Part shown: positions 18,382 through 26,035 of the stretch, piece by piece
Layout: each line of letters begins with the position of its first letter
How positions within the stretch are numbered: position 1 is the first letter of the stretch
Assembly (NCBI GenBank): GCA_963590855.1
Contig: CAVAQT010000004.1
Location: 1-64,000, forward strand
DNA: 64,000 nt
From: Ruminococcus_C sp963590855
GTDB taxonomy: Bacteria; Bacillota; Clostridia; Oscillospirales; Ruminococcaceae
Direction of reading: 5' to 3'
Translations under genes and position numbers: made by a program
Notes under the pieces: generated by a model
Told to the model about the DNA's origin: nothing
Database searches by the model: none
Seen by the model: only the letters and a program-made list of their open reading frames with translations

Positions 18382-18834
18382 TCAATTCGTTCCTTTCATT
18401 TCATCGTTTTCCTGCCGTTCCCAGTGAATGGTGATGGTATTCTCCGACAGAAAAGCCGCATTCATATCAATGGTATATTCCATCTCCACCGAACCGGAAG
18501 CCTCATCCAGTTCGCAGAGCAGCCGCTTTGCCTGAACGCCAATGGTCATTGCGCCAAAGGGTGTCTGATACAGGCAAAAGTGCTTTTTTCCAAGTTCCAG
18601 CGTCAAATTAGAATTTGCCGTTCCGGTGCGCAGAATGGTCACCAAAGAGGCATCTGCGATCTGTACCGTTGTAGTAGAACCGGCAAATCCGGTGGCATCG
18701 GTATCCTCATAGGACAGTTTCAGCACACCATCCTGAAACGCACAGGTTCCGGCAGTCATCAGCTCGGTCTCTTCGTCATTGTCCGGGGTGATCTGCCGCG
18801 TTTTCATGGTTATCAGAACAGATTCCAACGTCAC
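18382..18834 (-). CDS. DUF1934 (YwiB-like) beta-barrel protein
   Basis: About 150 residues, small and soluble, with the calycin-like strand pattern of DUF1934 proteins: a repeated pattern of strands with LKLSYEDTD, TTTVQI and MEYTIDMNAAFLSEN. Its function is unknown; its gene commonly precedes argS in Firmicutes. The start is uncertain: AAAGGAG is only three bases before GTG 18834 but nine before TTG 18828, so TTG 18828 is the better-spaced start. It lies 15 bases after murI. Confidence 0.8.
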   Translation of the reverse strand: MTLESVLITMKTRQITPDNDEETELMTAGTCAFQDGVLKLSYEDTDATGFAGSTTTVQIADASLVTILRTGTANSNLTLELGKKHFCLYQTPFGAMTIGVQAKRLLCELDEASGSVEMEYTIDMNAAFLSENTITIHWERQENDEMKGTN

Positions 18835-18849
18835 CTGCTCCTTTCTTCC

Positions 18850-19653
18850 TTATAAATTGCAGCGAAACACCTTTCCGACAACATTCTGGTGCAGAAAATG
18901 TCCTGCATTTTCAATGAACATCTCCGTGCTGTCGCTGACATAGTAAATATTCTCTCCTGCTTCCTGGCGGTCGGACAGCAGATCCTGTTCTTCCAGACAG
19001 TGCCGCGCATATTTTGCTGCTTCCGCGCCGGAAGAGATCAGCTGTACCTCCGGCCCCATATAATCCGCAATGATATCCCGGATCACCGGATAATGGGTAC
19101 AGCCCAGGATCAGGGTATCCACCCCGGCTTTTTTCACCGGTTCGAGATATTCTTCTGCAACCAGACGCGTCACCGGATTGTGCAGGTTAGTATAACCATT
19201 TTCCACCAGGTGAACAAACAGCGGACATGCCTGCCCAAATGCTGTCATTTCTGGATGCATCTGGTGAATCGCCTTTTCATAGCTGCCGCTGCGCACCGTT
19301 GCCGGTGTGCCGATAATTCCGATCTTTCCGTTGCGGGTCACTTCACAGGCTGTCTTTGCCGCAGGAAGCACCACGCCGGTAAACGGCATATCTGTCACAA
19401 AAGGGCGGTCGCCCACGATGGAACTAACTGTTCCGCAGGCAGCAATAATCATTTTCACTGCATGCTGCCGCAAAAACGCCACATCCTCCTGGGCGTAGCG
19501 CAGCACTGTTTCCGGACTGCGGCTGCCGTAAGGGATCCGGGCGGTATCGCCGAAGTAGATGATATTTTCATGAGGCAGAATGGCGTTCAGTTCTTTCACT
19601 GCTGTCAGACCGCCCATGCCGGAATCAAAAACGCCGATGGCATCATTTCTCAT
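18850..19653 (-). CDS. murI: Glutamate racemase
   Basis: 267 residues from ATG 19653. It converts L- to D-glutamate for peptidoglycan. Motifs: IGVFDSGMGGLTAVKEL at the N-terminus, YFGDTARIPYGSRS, the first catalytic Cys in AACGTVSS and the second in LGCTHYPV. The first site reads C-G-T-V instead of the common C-N-T-A. ATG 19653 gives the usual family N-terminus; a longer start at 19689 would directly touch its GGAG. It stands between ddl and DUF1934-argS, which groups D-Glu and D-Ala-D-Ala synthesis. Confidence 0.93.
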   Translation of the reverse strand: MRNDAIGVFDSGMGGLTAVKELNAILPHENIIYFGDTARIPYGSRSPETVLRYAQEDVAFLRQHAVKMIIAACGTVSSIVGDRPFVTDMPFTGVVLPAAKTACEVTRNGKIGIIGTPATVRSGSYEKAIHQMHPEMTAFGQACPLFVHLVENGYTNLHNPVTRLVAEEYLEPVKKAGVDTLILGCTHYPVIRDIIADYMGPEVQLISSGAEAAKYARHCLEEQDLLSDRQEAGENIYYVSDSTEMFIENAGHFLHQNVVGKVFRCNL

Positions 19654-19737
19654 GGTGTCTCTTCTGCTGTTCTCTGTCCAGAACAGCATCTCCTTTCCTC
19701 AGAACATGATTTCTCTGTTATCGTAAAAGAAGACAGC

Positions 19738-20808
19738 TCAGGTTCTGGCAGCATTCTCCATTGCCTGTTCAATGAGTTTATCCACCAGATATTCCTGCTT
19801 CATGCCCAGGTGCTCCATCAGCTTCGGATACATGCTGATGCTGGTGAAACCCGGCAGTGTATTGACTTCGTTCAGGATCACGCTGCCGTCCTTCGCCAGG
19901 AAAAAGTCCACACGGGACAGTCCCTTGCAGCCCAATGCCTGATATGCCCGGAGTGCAGTCTCCCGAATGCGGTCGGATTCCTGTTCCGTGATCCGCGCCG
20001 GGATATACAGCTTGGAAGTACCGTTGACATACTTATCGTCATAGTCATAAAATTCCGCAGCCGGCTCGATCTCGCCTACATAGGATGCGATCGGTGCATC
20101 ATAGCCGAACACAGCAACTTCCAGTTCTCTGCCGTCGATAAATTCCTCGATAATGACCTTTTCGTCATGTGTGAAAGCGATCTGTACTGCATCTTTCAGA
20201 GATTCCAGATCGTTCGCCTTATTGACACCTACAGAAGAGCCTGCATTTGCCGGCTTGACAAACAGCGGAAAGCCCAGAGTCTCTGCAATGGCAACGCACT
20301 TTTCATCCAGCTTATTCAGATCGCGCTGATGCACGCTCGCCCACTTTGCCGTCTGGATGCCATTGTAATCCAGGACGGTATGAGTCATCGCCTTATCCAT
20401 GCACACAGCACTGCTCAGAACACCGCAGCCCACATACGGGATACGCGCCATTTCCATGATACCCTGAAGTCTGCCATCCTCGCCGTTTCTGCCGTGCAGC
20501 ACCGGGAAAACAACATCTACCTTTTTAATGTAAGTTTCCCCGTTCTCGATGGTGATGATGCCGCCGTGCAGCGGATCCGGTGAAAGGATCGCAGCGCTGC
20601 AGTCCGGGTTCTGTTCCCACGCGCCAGTGGAAATCTCCGAAACGTCTCCCGGGAAATAGAGCCAGCGTCCCTTCTTGGTGATGCCGATGCACAGCACCTC
20701 ATACTTTTCCTTCGGGATGCTGCGGATAACATTTTCTGCCGAGATCAATGAAACGTCGTGTTCACTGGATACGCCGCCGAACAGAACGGCTACTCTGATT
20801 TTTGCCAT
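19738..20808 (-). CDS. ddl: D-alanine--D-alanine ligase
   Basis: 356 residues of the ATP-grasp family; it joins two D-Ala for the cell-wall pentapeptide. Motifs: AVLFGGVSSEHDVS at the N-terminus, VFPVLHGRNGEDG, KPANAGSSVGV, the omega-loop FYDYDDKYV, and the metal site FLAKDGSVILNEVNTLPGF. The DDKY omega-loop fits a D-Ala:D-Ala enzyme rather than a VanA-like D-lactate one. AAAGGAG nine bases before ATG 20808 decides the start; the open frame runs seven codons further to a TTG. Confidence 0.95.
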   Translation of the reverse strand: MAKIRVAVLFGGVSSEHDVSLISAENVIRSIPKEKYEVLCIGITKKGRWLYFPGDVSEISTGAWEQNPDCSAAILSPDPLHGGIITIENGETYIKKVDVVFPVLHGRNGEDGRLQGIMEMARIPYVGCGVLSSAVCMDKAMTHTVLDYNGIQTAKWASVHQRDLNKLDEKCVAIAETLGFPLFVKPANAGSSVGVNKANDLESLKDAVQIAFTHDEKVIIEEFIDGRELEVAVFGYDAPIASYVGEIEPAAEFYDYDDKYVNGTSKLYIPARITEQESDRIRETALRAYQALGCKGLSRVDFFLAKDGSVILNEVNTLPGFTSISMYPKLMEHLGMKQEYLVDKLIEQAMENAART

Positions 20809-21291
20809 GTATCTATACTCCTTTATCAATTGTGATCCAACCGCCGGTGATATGGTATACTATTATATAATTCAGGAACAGCACGGTTTAGAACCGTTTT
20901 TCTGCACAGCCGGAATGCAGCGTATTTCTGCGAAGTTCCGGAAAAACACACAGCGGCGCAGATATCTCATTCTCTATTTTATCATAATTCACAAAAATCT
21001 GCAAGGGGTTTTTGGAAAAAAAGATGCCCGACCTGTGCTTTTTCTCGAAAATTCAAATTTTTTTCGGAAACCACTTGACATTTCCCCGGAGATATGGTAT
21101 ACTGGAAGCACCTCATTGCATGGGGTTTATTTTTTTGCACTGACGCAGGCAGATGTTCTGCGCCCTTTTGTGCTGTAAAGCCCATGCGGATTCTGAGGGA
21201 GGCAAATGAATCGGAGCACTGCCGTGTCACACGGACAGGAAGCTCCGGCTTCCGCAAATCGGAAGAAGTAAACGAGCAGGAGGTGCCGATC
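20809..21291. other. Intergenic region between divergent ddl and rpmG
   Basis: A 480-base stretch without a gene. It holds the rpmG promoter (21075-21103). A second copy of the 13-mer GATATGGTATACT (20849-20861) is an extended -10 with a poor -35. A short hairpin, ACGGTT-TAG-AACCGT followed by TTTTTC, occupies 20883-20902. The two could make a very short transcript, but nothing here matches a known RNA family. Confidence 0.4.
21075..21103 (+). promoter_or_regulatory. Promoter of the rpmG-secE-nusG-rplK-rplA operon
   Basis: Perfect TTGACA at 21075-21080, 17-base spacer, TATACT at 21098-21103 with extended TGG. The leader to rpmG is about 180 bases. Confidence 0.9.
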
Positions 21292-21441
21292 ATGAGAGTG
21301 AAAGTAACACTGGCTTGTACAGAATGCAAGCGCCGCAACTATGTCACCAAGAAGAACAAGCGGAACAATCCGGAGCGGATTGAAATGAACAAACACTGCA
21401 AGTTCTGCCGGAAGCATACGCTGCACAGAGAGACAAAGTAA
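21292..21441 (+). CDS. rpmG: 50S ribosomal protein L33
   Basis: 49 residues. Two CxxC pairs (CTEC and CKFC) make this the zinc-binding form of L33. AGGAGGTG at 21278-21285 fixes the ATG at 21292; the longer open frame upstream is not needed. It opens the secE-nusG-rplK-rplA operon, as in other Firmicutes. No tRNA-Trp gene lies between it and secE, although one is common there in other Firmicutes. Confidence 0.96.
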   Translation: MRVKVTLACTECKRRNYVTKKNKRNNPERIEMNKHCKFCRKHTLHRETK

Positions 21442-21456
21442 TGGGGGTCCAACGCA

Positions 21457-21774
21457 ATGGCTGATAAGGAAAAAAACGCCGGGCAGGAAGCTGCTGTAAA
21501 GAAGGCGAAAAAAGCAGCGACCGCAGACTCCACCAAATCCGGCAAGAACAAAAAAGACGGTAAGGATAAGAAGAAAGGCTTCTTTTCCCGCATTGCCGGC
21601 TGGTTCAAAGACCTGAGAAAAGAATTCAAAAAGGTCGTTTGGCCAGACCGCAAGAAAGTTTTTAACAACACACTGGTCGTTCTGGTAGTTGTTGTCGTGG
21701 GCTCCGTTCTTGTGGGCCTTATTGACAGCGGTCTGCTGAAACTGATGCAGTTCCTGATGGGACTTTCTAACTAA
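21457..21774 (+). CDS. secE: Protein translocase subunit SecE
   Basis: 105 residues. A long Lys/Ala-rich N-terminal tail (1-45) is followed by the amphipathic helix WFKDLRKEFKKVVWPDRKK and a single C-terminal membrane helix. That is the minimal Gram-positive SecE with an extended charged tail. It clamps SecY in the membrane during protein export. It sits 15 bases after rpmG and 29 before nusG. Confidence 0.94.
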   Translation: MADKEKNAGQEAAVKKAKKAATADSTKSGKNKKDGKDKKKGFFSRIAGWFKDLRKEFKKVVWPDRKKVFNNTLVVLVVVVVGSVLVGLIDSGLLKLMQFLMGLSN

Positions 21775-21803
21775 TTTTTGTGACCAGAACAGGAGGATCA
21801 ATT

Positions 21804-22331
21804 ATGTCAGAGGCAGCAAAGTGGTATATCATTCACACCTATTCCGGCTATGAGAACAAAGTCAAGCAGGATATCGAAAAGGTGGTTGAAAACCGAAAGC
21901 TTCATGACCTTATCCTGGAAGTTCAGGTCCCCACCGAAACGGTGACAGAGATCACAGACGGCAAAACAAAAGAACTGGAGCGCAAGACGTTCCCGGGCTA
22001 TGTTTTCCTGAAGATGGTCTATACAGATGACACATGGCATGTGGTAAAGAATATCCGCGGCGTGACCGGATTTGTCGGCCCCGGATCTGAGCCGACTCCC
22101 CTTTCTGAAAGCGAAGTGGAGAAGATGGGCGTTGATCTGGGTCGATCCATTGAGGTCAACTACGCTGTGGGCGATACCGTCACCATTTCCGGAACCGCAA
22201 TGGACGGCTTCTCCGGCGTGGTACAGGCCATTGATCTGGATGGCGGCACTGTGGATGTCATGATCTCGATGTTTGGTCGTGAAACAGCTGCTACCCTGCA
22301 GCTGAACCAGGTGATCCGTCAGGATGACTGA
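21804..22331 (+). CDS. nusG: Transcription termination/antitermination protein NusG
   Basis: 175 residues with the NGN domain (KWYIIHTYSGYENKV near the start; RKTFPGYVFLKM) and a C-terminal KOW domain (VGDTVTISGTAMDGFSGVV). It binds RNA polymerase and couples it to ribosomes or Rho. AGGAGG at 21791-21796 lies seven bases before ATG 21804, which is preferred over the upstream extension. Confidence 0.96.
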   Translation: MSEAAKWYIIHTYSGYENKVKQDIEKVVENRKLHDLILEVQVPTETVTEITDGKTKELERKTFPGYVFLKMVYTDDTWHVVKNIRGVTGFVGPGSEPTPLSESEVEKMGVDLGRSIEVNYAVGDTVTISGTAMDGFSGVVQAIDLDGGTVDVMISMFGRETAATLQLNQVIRQDD

Positions 22332-22371
22332 TTGCATGAATGCAAAAACAATTCGGAGCCGCTTGCGGTTC

Positions 22372-22406
22372 CGGTGGGAGAGACACAGGCTGTCTCGCCA
22401 TTAACC
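22372..22406 (+). promoter_or_regulatory. Candidate L1-binding site in the rplK leader
   Basis: GGT, then GGGA, then stem GAGACA/TGTCTC, then an unpaired GCCATTA, then ACC. The 5' strand GGTGGGAG equals the L1-stalk sequence of 23S rRNA, and the layout matches the site at 22867-22892. It lies 20 bases before the rplK start. Confidence 0.6.
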
Positions 22407-22426
22407 ACAATATGGAGGTGTGCAGT

Positions 22427-22852
22427 ATGGCACAGAAGGTAACAGGTTTTATTAAGCTTCAGATTCCCGCAGGTAAAGCAACACCTGCTCCTCCGGTTGG
22501 CCCGGCGCTGGGTCAGCACGGTGTAAATATTATGGCGTTCACAAAGGAATTCAACGAGCGCACCAAGAACGATATCGGTATGATCATTCCGGTCGTTATC
22601 ACTGTATACGCAGACCGCTCGTTCACCTTTATCACCAAGACTCCGCCGGCTGCTGTTCTGATCAAGAAGGCTTGCGGAATCGACACTGCTTCCGGTGAGC
22701 CGAACAAGAATAAGGTCGCAAACATCACCAAGGAACAGGTACAGAAGATCGCAGAACAGAAGATGCCGGATCTGAACGCTGGCTCTCTGGAAGCTGCTAT
22801 GAGCATGATCGCTGGTACTGCCCGTTCGATGGGTATCGTTGTCGTTGACTAA
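22427..22852 (+). CDS. rplK: 50S ribosomal protein L11
   Basis: 141 residues: MAQKVTGFIKLQIPAGKATP at the N-terminus, then PPVGPALGQHGVNIM and the rRNA-binding C-terminal domain with MNAGS-type LNAGSLEAAM. It forms the base of the factor-binding stalk on 23S rRNA. GGAGGTG seven bases upstream fixes the ATG at 22427 rather than the longer frame from 22340. It is translated next to rplA and probably controlled by L1 through the preceding leader element. Confidence 0.97.
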   Translation: MAQKVTGFIKLQIPAGKATPAPPVGPALGQHGVNIMAFTKEFNERTKNDIGMIIPVVITVYADRSFTFITKTPPAAVLIKKACGIDTASGEPNKNKVANITKEQVQKIAEQKMPDLNAGSLEAAMSMIAGTARSMGIVVVD

Positions 22853-22866
22853 CGGGAGCCGAACGT

Positions 22867-22892
22867 CGGTGGGAGGAAATTTCCGCTAACCG
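22867..22892 (+). promoter_or_regulatory. Candidate L1-binding site in the rplK-rplA spacer
   Basis: CGGT-GGGA-GGAA-AT-TTCC-GCTA-ACCG: two short stems around an asymmetric loop with GGTGGGAGG, the same string as in the 23S rRNA L1 stalk. It lies 55 bases before the rplA start. Confidence 0.6.
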
Positions 22893-22946
22893 GATCTGCG
22901 ACGAAGCAATCCGGTACTACCACTACACTAGGAGGATTAAAATATC

Positions 22947-23642
22947 ATGAAACACGGAAAGAAATATAATGACAGCCGCAAGGCTGTAGACAGCACAAAG
23001 CAGTACGCTTCTGACGAAGCACTGTCTCTGGTTTGCACAAACGCAAAGGCAAAGTTCGATGAGACCATCGAAGCACACATCCGTCTGGGCGTTGACTCCC
23101 GTCACGCTGACCAGCAGGTTCGCGGCGCAGTTGTACTGCCGAACGGTACTGGTAAGAAGGTTCGCGTTTGCGTATTCTGCAAGGAAGACAAGTATGAAGC
23201 AGCTCAGGCTGCCGGTGCAGATTATGTCGGCGGTCAGGATCTGGTTGACAAGATCACCAAGGAAAACTGGATGGATTTCGATGTCGTTATCGCTTCTCCG
23301 GATATGATGGGTTTGGTCGGCCGTCTCGGTAAGGTGCTCGGTCCCCGCGGCCTGATGCCGAACCCGAAGGCTGGTACCGTAACACCGGACGTTGCTAAGG
23401 CAGTTACCGAAGCAAAGGCTGGTAAGATCGAGTATCGTCTGGACAAGACCAACATCATCCACTGCCCGATCGGCAAGGCTTCTTTCGGTGCAGATAAGCT
23501 GACCCAGAACTTCGAGACTCTGATGGAAGCTATCGTAAAGGCAAAGCCGGCTGCAGCAAAGGGTACTTACCTGAAGTCCTGCGTCGTAACTTCTACCATG
23601 GGCGTTGGCGTAAGAGTTTCTACCAACAAGTATGGTGTCTGA
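22947..23642 (+). CDS. rplA: 50S ribosomal protein L1
   Basis: 231 residues, full length. Typical parts: MKHGKKYNDS at the start, the TADQQVRGAV-like segment HADQQVRGAVVLPNGTGK, and the hinge-region motif GPRGLMPNPKAGTVT. L1 forms the mobile stalk at the ribosomal E site and represses its own operon. AGGAGG precedes the ATG. A strong terminator follows at 23677, so the operon ends here and rplJ-rplL has its own promoter. Confidence 0.97.
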   Translation: MKHGKKYNDSRKAVDSTKQYASDEALSLVCTNAKAKFDETIEAHIRLGVDSRHADQQVRGAVVLPNGTGKKVRVCVFCKEDKYEAAQAAGADYVGGQDLVDKITKENWMDFDVVIASPDMMGLVGRLGKVLGPRGLMPNPKAGTVTPDVAKAVTEAKAGKIEYRLDKTNIIHCPIGKASFGADKLTQNFETLMEAIVKAKPAAAKGTYLKSCVVTSTMGVGVRVSTNKYGV

Positions 23643-23676
23643 GTTTTCTCTCTGAGAAAAATTTGCAAATTTACTT

Positions 23677-23708
23677 CCCTGCTGTCGGTTTCGGCGGCAG
23701 GGATTTTT
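23677..23708 (+). terminator. Intrinsic terminator after rplA
   Basis: CCCTGCTGTCG-GTTT-CGGCGGCAGGG, an 11-base stem with two G-U pairs, followed by ATTTTT. Confidence 0.9.
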
Positions 23709-23748
23709 GCATTCTCCAAAAAAATTTTGATTTTTTTGAAAAAAGGGC

Positions 23749-23777
23749 TTGACAAGTGCTTTGAAGTGTGCTATACT
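23749..23777 (+). promoter_or_regulatory. rplJ-rplL promoter
   Basis: TTGACA at 23749-23754, 17-base spacer, TATACT at 23772-23777. Together with the leader and attenuator this fills the 307-base space 23643-23950. Confidence 0.92.
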
Positions 23778-23805
23778 GTAATAGTTGTCAAACACAATAT
23801 CGTAT

Positions 23806-23850
23806 TCTAAAGACAGTTGGTGGCTTTTGCCGTAAATCCAACCGAGGAAT
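23806..23850 (+). ncRNA. Ribosomal protein L10 leader
   Basis: AAAGACAGTTGG...CCAACCGAGG, with TTGG/CCAA and GGC/GCC arms, reproduces the conserved core of the L10 leader of Firmicutes (GACAG, kink-turn, CCGAGG). The L10-L12 complex binds it to repress its own mRNA. Confidence 0.8.
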
Positions 23851-23874
23851 GTGCAATGATCTGTGAAATACAGC

Positions 23875-23904
23875 GCACGATTCTCTGTCGAATCGTGCTT
23901 TTTT
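23875..23904 (+). terminator. Attenuator terminator in the rplJ leader
   Basis: GCACGATTC-TCTGTC-GAATCGTGC followed by TTTTTTA, between the L10 leader and the rplJ start at 23951. It is placed to stop transcription when L10 binds the leader. Confidence 0.85.
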
Positions 23905-23950
23905 ATTGCGATTTCAGATACGATACATGAACTATCGGAGGTGAAATCTC

Positions 23951-24463
23951 ATGGCAAGTGAAAAGATTTTGGAAGGCAAGAAGGCTAAGGTTGCTGCTCT
24001 GACTGAAATGCTTCAGGACAGCGTATCTTTCGTTCTGGTTGACTACAAGGGCATCAGCGTAGAAGATGATACCAAGCTGCGTAAGGAACTGCGTGAAGCA
24101 GGCGTACACTATGTAGTTGAAAAGAACTCCATGCTGCGTTTTGCATTCCAGAACATGGGCATTGATGCATTTGATGATGTTCTGCACGGTACAACTGCTG
24201 TTGCACTGTCTAAGGACGATCAGACTGCTCCGGCTCGTGTACTGGGCAAGTTCGCAGAAGATCACGAAGACTTCTTCAATCTGAAGGCAGGTTATGTGGA
24301 AGGCGTTGCTTATGACGCTGCCGGCGTAGAAAAGCTGTCTAAGATCCCGTCCAAGGAAACACTGCTGGCACAGCTGGTTGGCTCTCTGCAGGGCCCGATC
24401 CAGAAACTGGCTGCTACCCTGCAGGCAGTTGTGGACAGCAAGTCCGAAGATACTGCTGCATAA
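23951..24463 (+). CDS. rplJ: 50S ribosomal protein L10
   Basis: 170 residues. It has the N-terminal globular RNA-binding domain (KILEGKKAKVAALTEML, then VDYKGISVEDDTKLRKELRE) and a C-terminal helix that carries L7/L12 dimers. It anchors the stalk that recruits translation factors, and autoregulates through the leader upstream. GGAGG lies eight to nine bases before the ATG. Confidence 0.97.
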   Translation: MASEKILEGKKAKVAALTEMLQDSVSFVLVDYKGISVEDDTKLRKELREAGVHYVVEKNSMLRFAFQNMGIDAFDDVLHGTTAVALSKDDQTAPARVLGKFAEDHEDFFNLKAGYVEGVAYDAAGVEKLSKIPSKETLLAQLVGSLQGPIQKLAATLQAVVDSKSEDTAA

Positions 24464-24523
24464 GTATCGCAGGGATATTCGCCCTGCAAACCGTTTAATT
24501 TATTGTTAAAGGAGATTATTATC

Positions 24524-24898
24524 ATGGCATCTGAAAAGGTTGTAAAGTTCGTTGAAGATATCAAGGAACTGTCTGTTCTGGAACTGGCTGAGTTGGTTGA
24601 CGCAATTCAGGAAGAATTCGGTGTAACTGCTGCTGTTGCAGCTGCTCCGGCTGCAGGCGGCGCTGCTGGCGCAGCTGAGGCTGAAAAGACTGAGTTCGAC
24701 GTTGTTCTGGCATCCTTCGGTGACGCTAAGATGGCTGTTATCAAGGCTGCTAAGGAAGCTCTGGGTCTGGGTCTGAAGGAAGCTAAGACTCTGGTTGAGT
24801 CCGCTCCGGCTACTCTGAAGGAAGCATGCCCGAAGGCTGACGCTGAAGCTCTGAAGGCTAAGCTGGAAGAAGCAGGCGCTACCATCGAACTGAAGTAA
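24524..24898 (+). CDS. rplL: 50S ribosomal protein L7/L12
   Basis: 124 residues. N-terminal dimerisation helices (VEDIKELSVLELAELVDAI), an Ala/Gly-rich hinge (about 37-52) and the globular C-terminal domain with KTEFDVVL, IKAAKEALGLGLKEAK and VESAPATLKE. It is the flexible multi-copy stalk protein that contacts elongation factors. AAAGGAG precedes ATG 24524. Unlike most bacteria, rpoB-rpoC do not follow; a terminator comes next, then genes on the other strand. Confidence 0.97.
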   Translation: MASEKVVKFVEDIKELSVLELAELVDAIQEEFGVTAAVAAAPAAGGAAGAAEAEKTEFDVVLASFGDAKMAVIKAAKEALGLGLKEAKTLVESAPATLKEACPKADAEALKAKLEEAGATIELK

Positions 24899-24927
24899 GT
24901 TTTTTCTTACATTTTAAGCTCGTAACA

Positions 24928-24960
24928 ACGGGGACATCTCTTTTGAGGTGTCCCCGTTTT
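24928..24960. terminator. Intrinsic terminator after rplL
   Basis: CGGGGACATCTC-TTTT-GAGGTGTCCCCG (one G-U pair), followed by TTTTG on the plus strand. It separates rplL from the converging bofA-like gene. Confidence 0.9.
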
Positions 24961-24969
24961 GTGTTATCT

Positions 24970-25224
24970 CTATAAAGTAAAATGCAGTACGGCCATCAAG
25001 ATCACACCCGGCACACCAAGAATTGCTGCTTGTATCAGATGTAGCAAATTCAGTGCCGGCGCAAATCCGATCCAACTGCCGGCATAATGCAGCACAAACA
25101 ACGCCAGTATGCCGCTTCCTGCGCCGACCAACAGCGATAAAAAACGCCGTTTCCGCCGCAGATAATACAGCAGCATTAGCACGCCCAGTACCGCCCAGAT
25201 TCCCCAGAAAATCACATCTTGCAT
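24970..25224 (-). CDS. bofA: BofA-family small membrane protein
   Basis: 84 residues with three hydrophobic stretches (about 4-22, 28-46 and 58-82). The last, LLHLIQAAILGVPGVILMAVLHFTL without a break, matches the conserved C-terminal GxPGVxLxxxL end of BofA proteins, which in Bacillus hold back cleavage of pro-sigma-K during sporulation. A short LRRKRR loop lies after the first segment. It is the last gene of a minus-strand group with three small unknown proteins. The family is fairly clear; a sporulation role in this organism is inferred. Confidence 0.75.
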   Translation of the reverse strand: MQDVIFWGIWAVLGVLMLLYYLRRKRRFLSLLVGAGSGILALFVLHYAGSWIGFAPALNLLHLIQAAILGVPGVILMAVLHFTL

Positions 25225-25236
25225 CTTATTATCTCC

Positions 25237-25584
25237 TTATGTGAGTAGATATGCCAGCGCCATCAACAGCTTTTTGTCGCAGCCGTCCCAGCCGCCGTCC
25301 TTATAAAGCATGACCATCATCGCAAGAATCAACATCGTATCTCCGTCCAGATTTGACAGCAGCCCGGTAGGATGAAACGGCAGATTCCCCAGAAGCGGAA
25401 TCTTGGGCGGTGGTGCTGCCGGCTTCGACGGCTCAGGTGCTTCGGTTTCCGGCGGATAATCCGCATATTGCGGCGGAAGCCGCCCGGGAGGAATTGCCGG
25501 ATGCACACGCTGCTGCATTTCCTGCGCCCTCCGTGCCGCATCCCGGCGCATGGCATTTTGCTCCGATTGTGAAAATTGTGCCAT
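25237..25584 (-). CDS. Small conserved protein of unknown function, LILAMMVMLYKDG end
   Basis: 115 residues. The N-terminal third is basic and helical (SEQNAMRRDAARRAQEMQQR). A proline-rich middle (about 28-68) is followed by a C-terminal hydrophobic pair of helices, TMLILAMMVMLYKDG and KKLLMALAYLL. Similar C-terminal hydrophobic repeats occur in small unknown proteins of sporulating Clostridia, by memory only. GGAGGAG precedes the ATG. It lies 12 bases upstream of bofA and 37 after its neighbour, so the four genes probably form an operon. Confidence 0.6.
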   Translation of the reverse strand: MAQFSQSEQNAMRRDAARRAQEMQQRVHPAIPPGRLPPQYADYPPETEAPEPSKPAAPPPKIPLLGNLPFHPTGLLSNLDGDTMLILAMMVMLYKDGGWDGCDKKLLMALAYLLT

Positions 25585-25621
25585 CCTCTCTCTCCTCCTC
25601 CGAGCTGCGATATGCTTCTTG

Positions 25622-25975
25622 CTACAACAAATCCTGGAGCATGCCGTTTTCCCTGACGGCGCTGAACACCGCGTACAGCTTCATCAGCTTTACTGCCTGA
25701 TCCAGCTTCTTCTGCCGCGGCGTTTTCAAATGCGGCCGCAGCGCCAACAACAGCTGTGCGTCTGCGTCATTCTGCTGCATTGCGCCCATCAGTTCCTGGA
25801 TACGCAGCAGCATGCTCATATCAAAGCCGCCGCCCTCCTCCGTCTCTGACGGCTCTGGCTTCGGGGCATGCGTTTCGTCGCTCTCCTGCTGCAGCATCTG
25901 CGCCAGTTCCTGTAACTGCTGCACGCTTTCCGGATCAGACAGGATCGCACCCATTTTCCCCAGCATATCATCCAT
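25622..25975 (-). CDS. Small conserved protein of unknown function, RPHLKTPRQKKLDQA motif
   Basis: 117 residues. N-terminal amphipathic helix (DDMLGKMGAILSDPESVQQL), an acidic Pro/Glu linker (about 32-50), and a C-terminal helical part with LLLALRPHLKTPRQKKLDQAVK in which Pro and basic residues punctuate helices, then MKLYAVFSAV. No enzyme motif or membrane segment. It is expressed with the two flanking small genes and bofA. GGCGGTG is a modest ribosome site. Function not recognised. Confidence 0.6.
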   Translation of the reverse strand: MDDMLGKMGAILSDPESVQQLQELAQMLQQESDETHAPKPEPSETEEGGGFDMSMLLRIQELMGAMQQNDADAQLLLALRPHLKTPRQKKLDQAVKLMKLYAVFSAVRENGMLQDLL

Positions 25976-26035
25976 GTATTTTCACCGCCTTTTCATGTAC
26001 GGACAGTCCGTTGCAGACTGTCCCCGAAGAGATGC

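Noticed and set aside
18889..20583. A 564-codon plus-strand open frame
   Set aside because: It lies opposite murI and ddl, both of which have complete catalytic motifs and ribosome sites. The antisense product resembles nothing.
20870..20990. Small structured RNA (6S, SRP or similar) between ddl and rpmG
   Set aside because: Only a 6-base hairpin with T tract and a few short pairings were seen; no signature of a known RNA.
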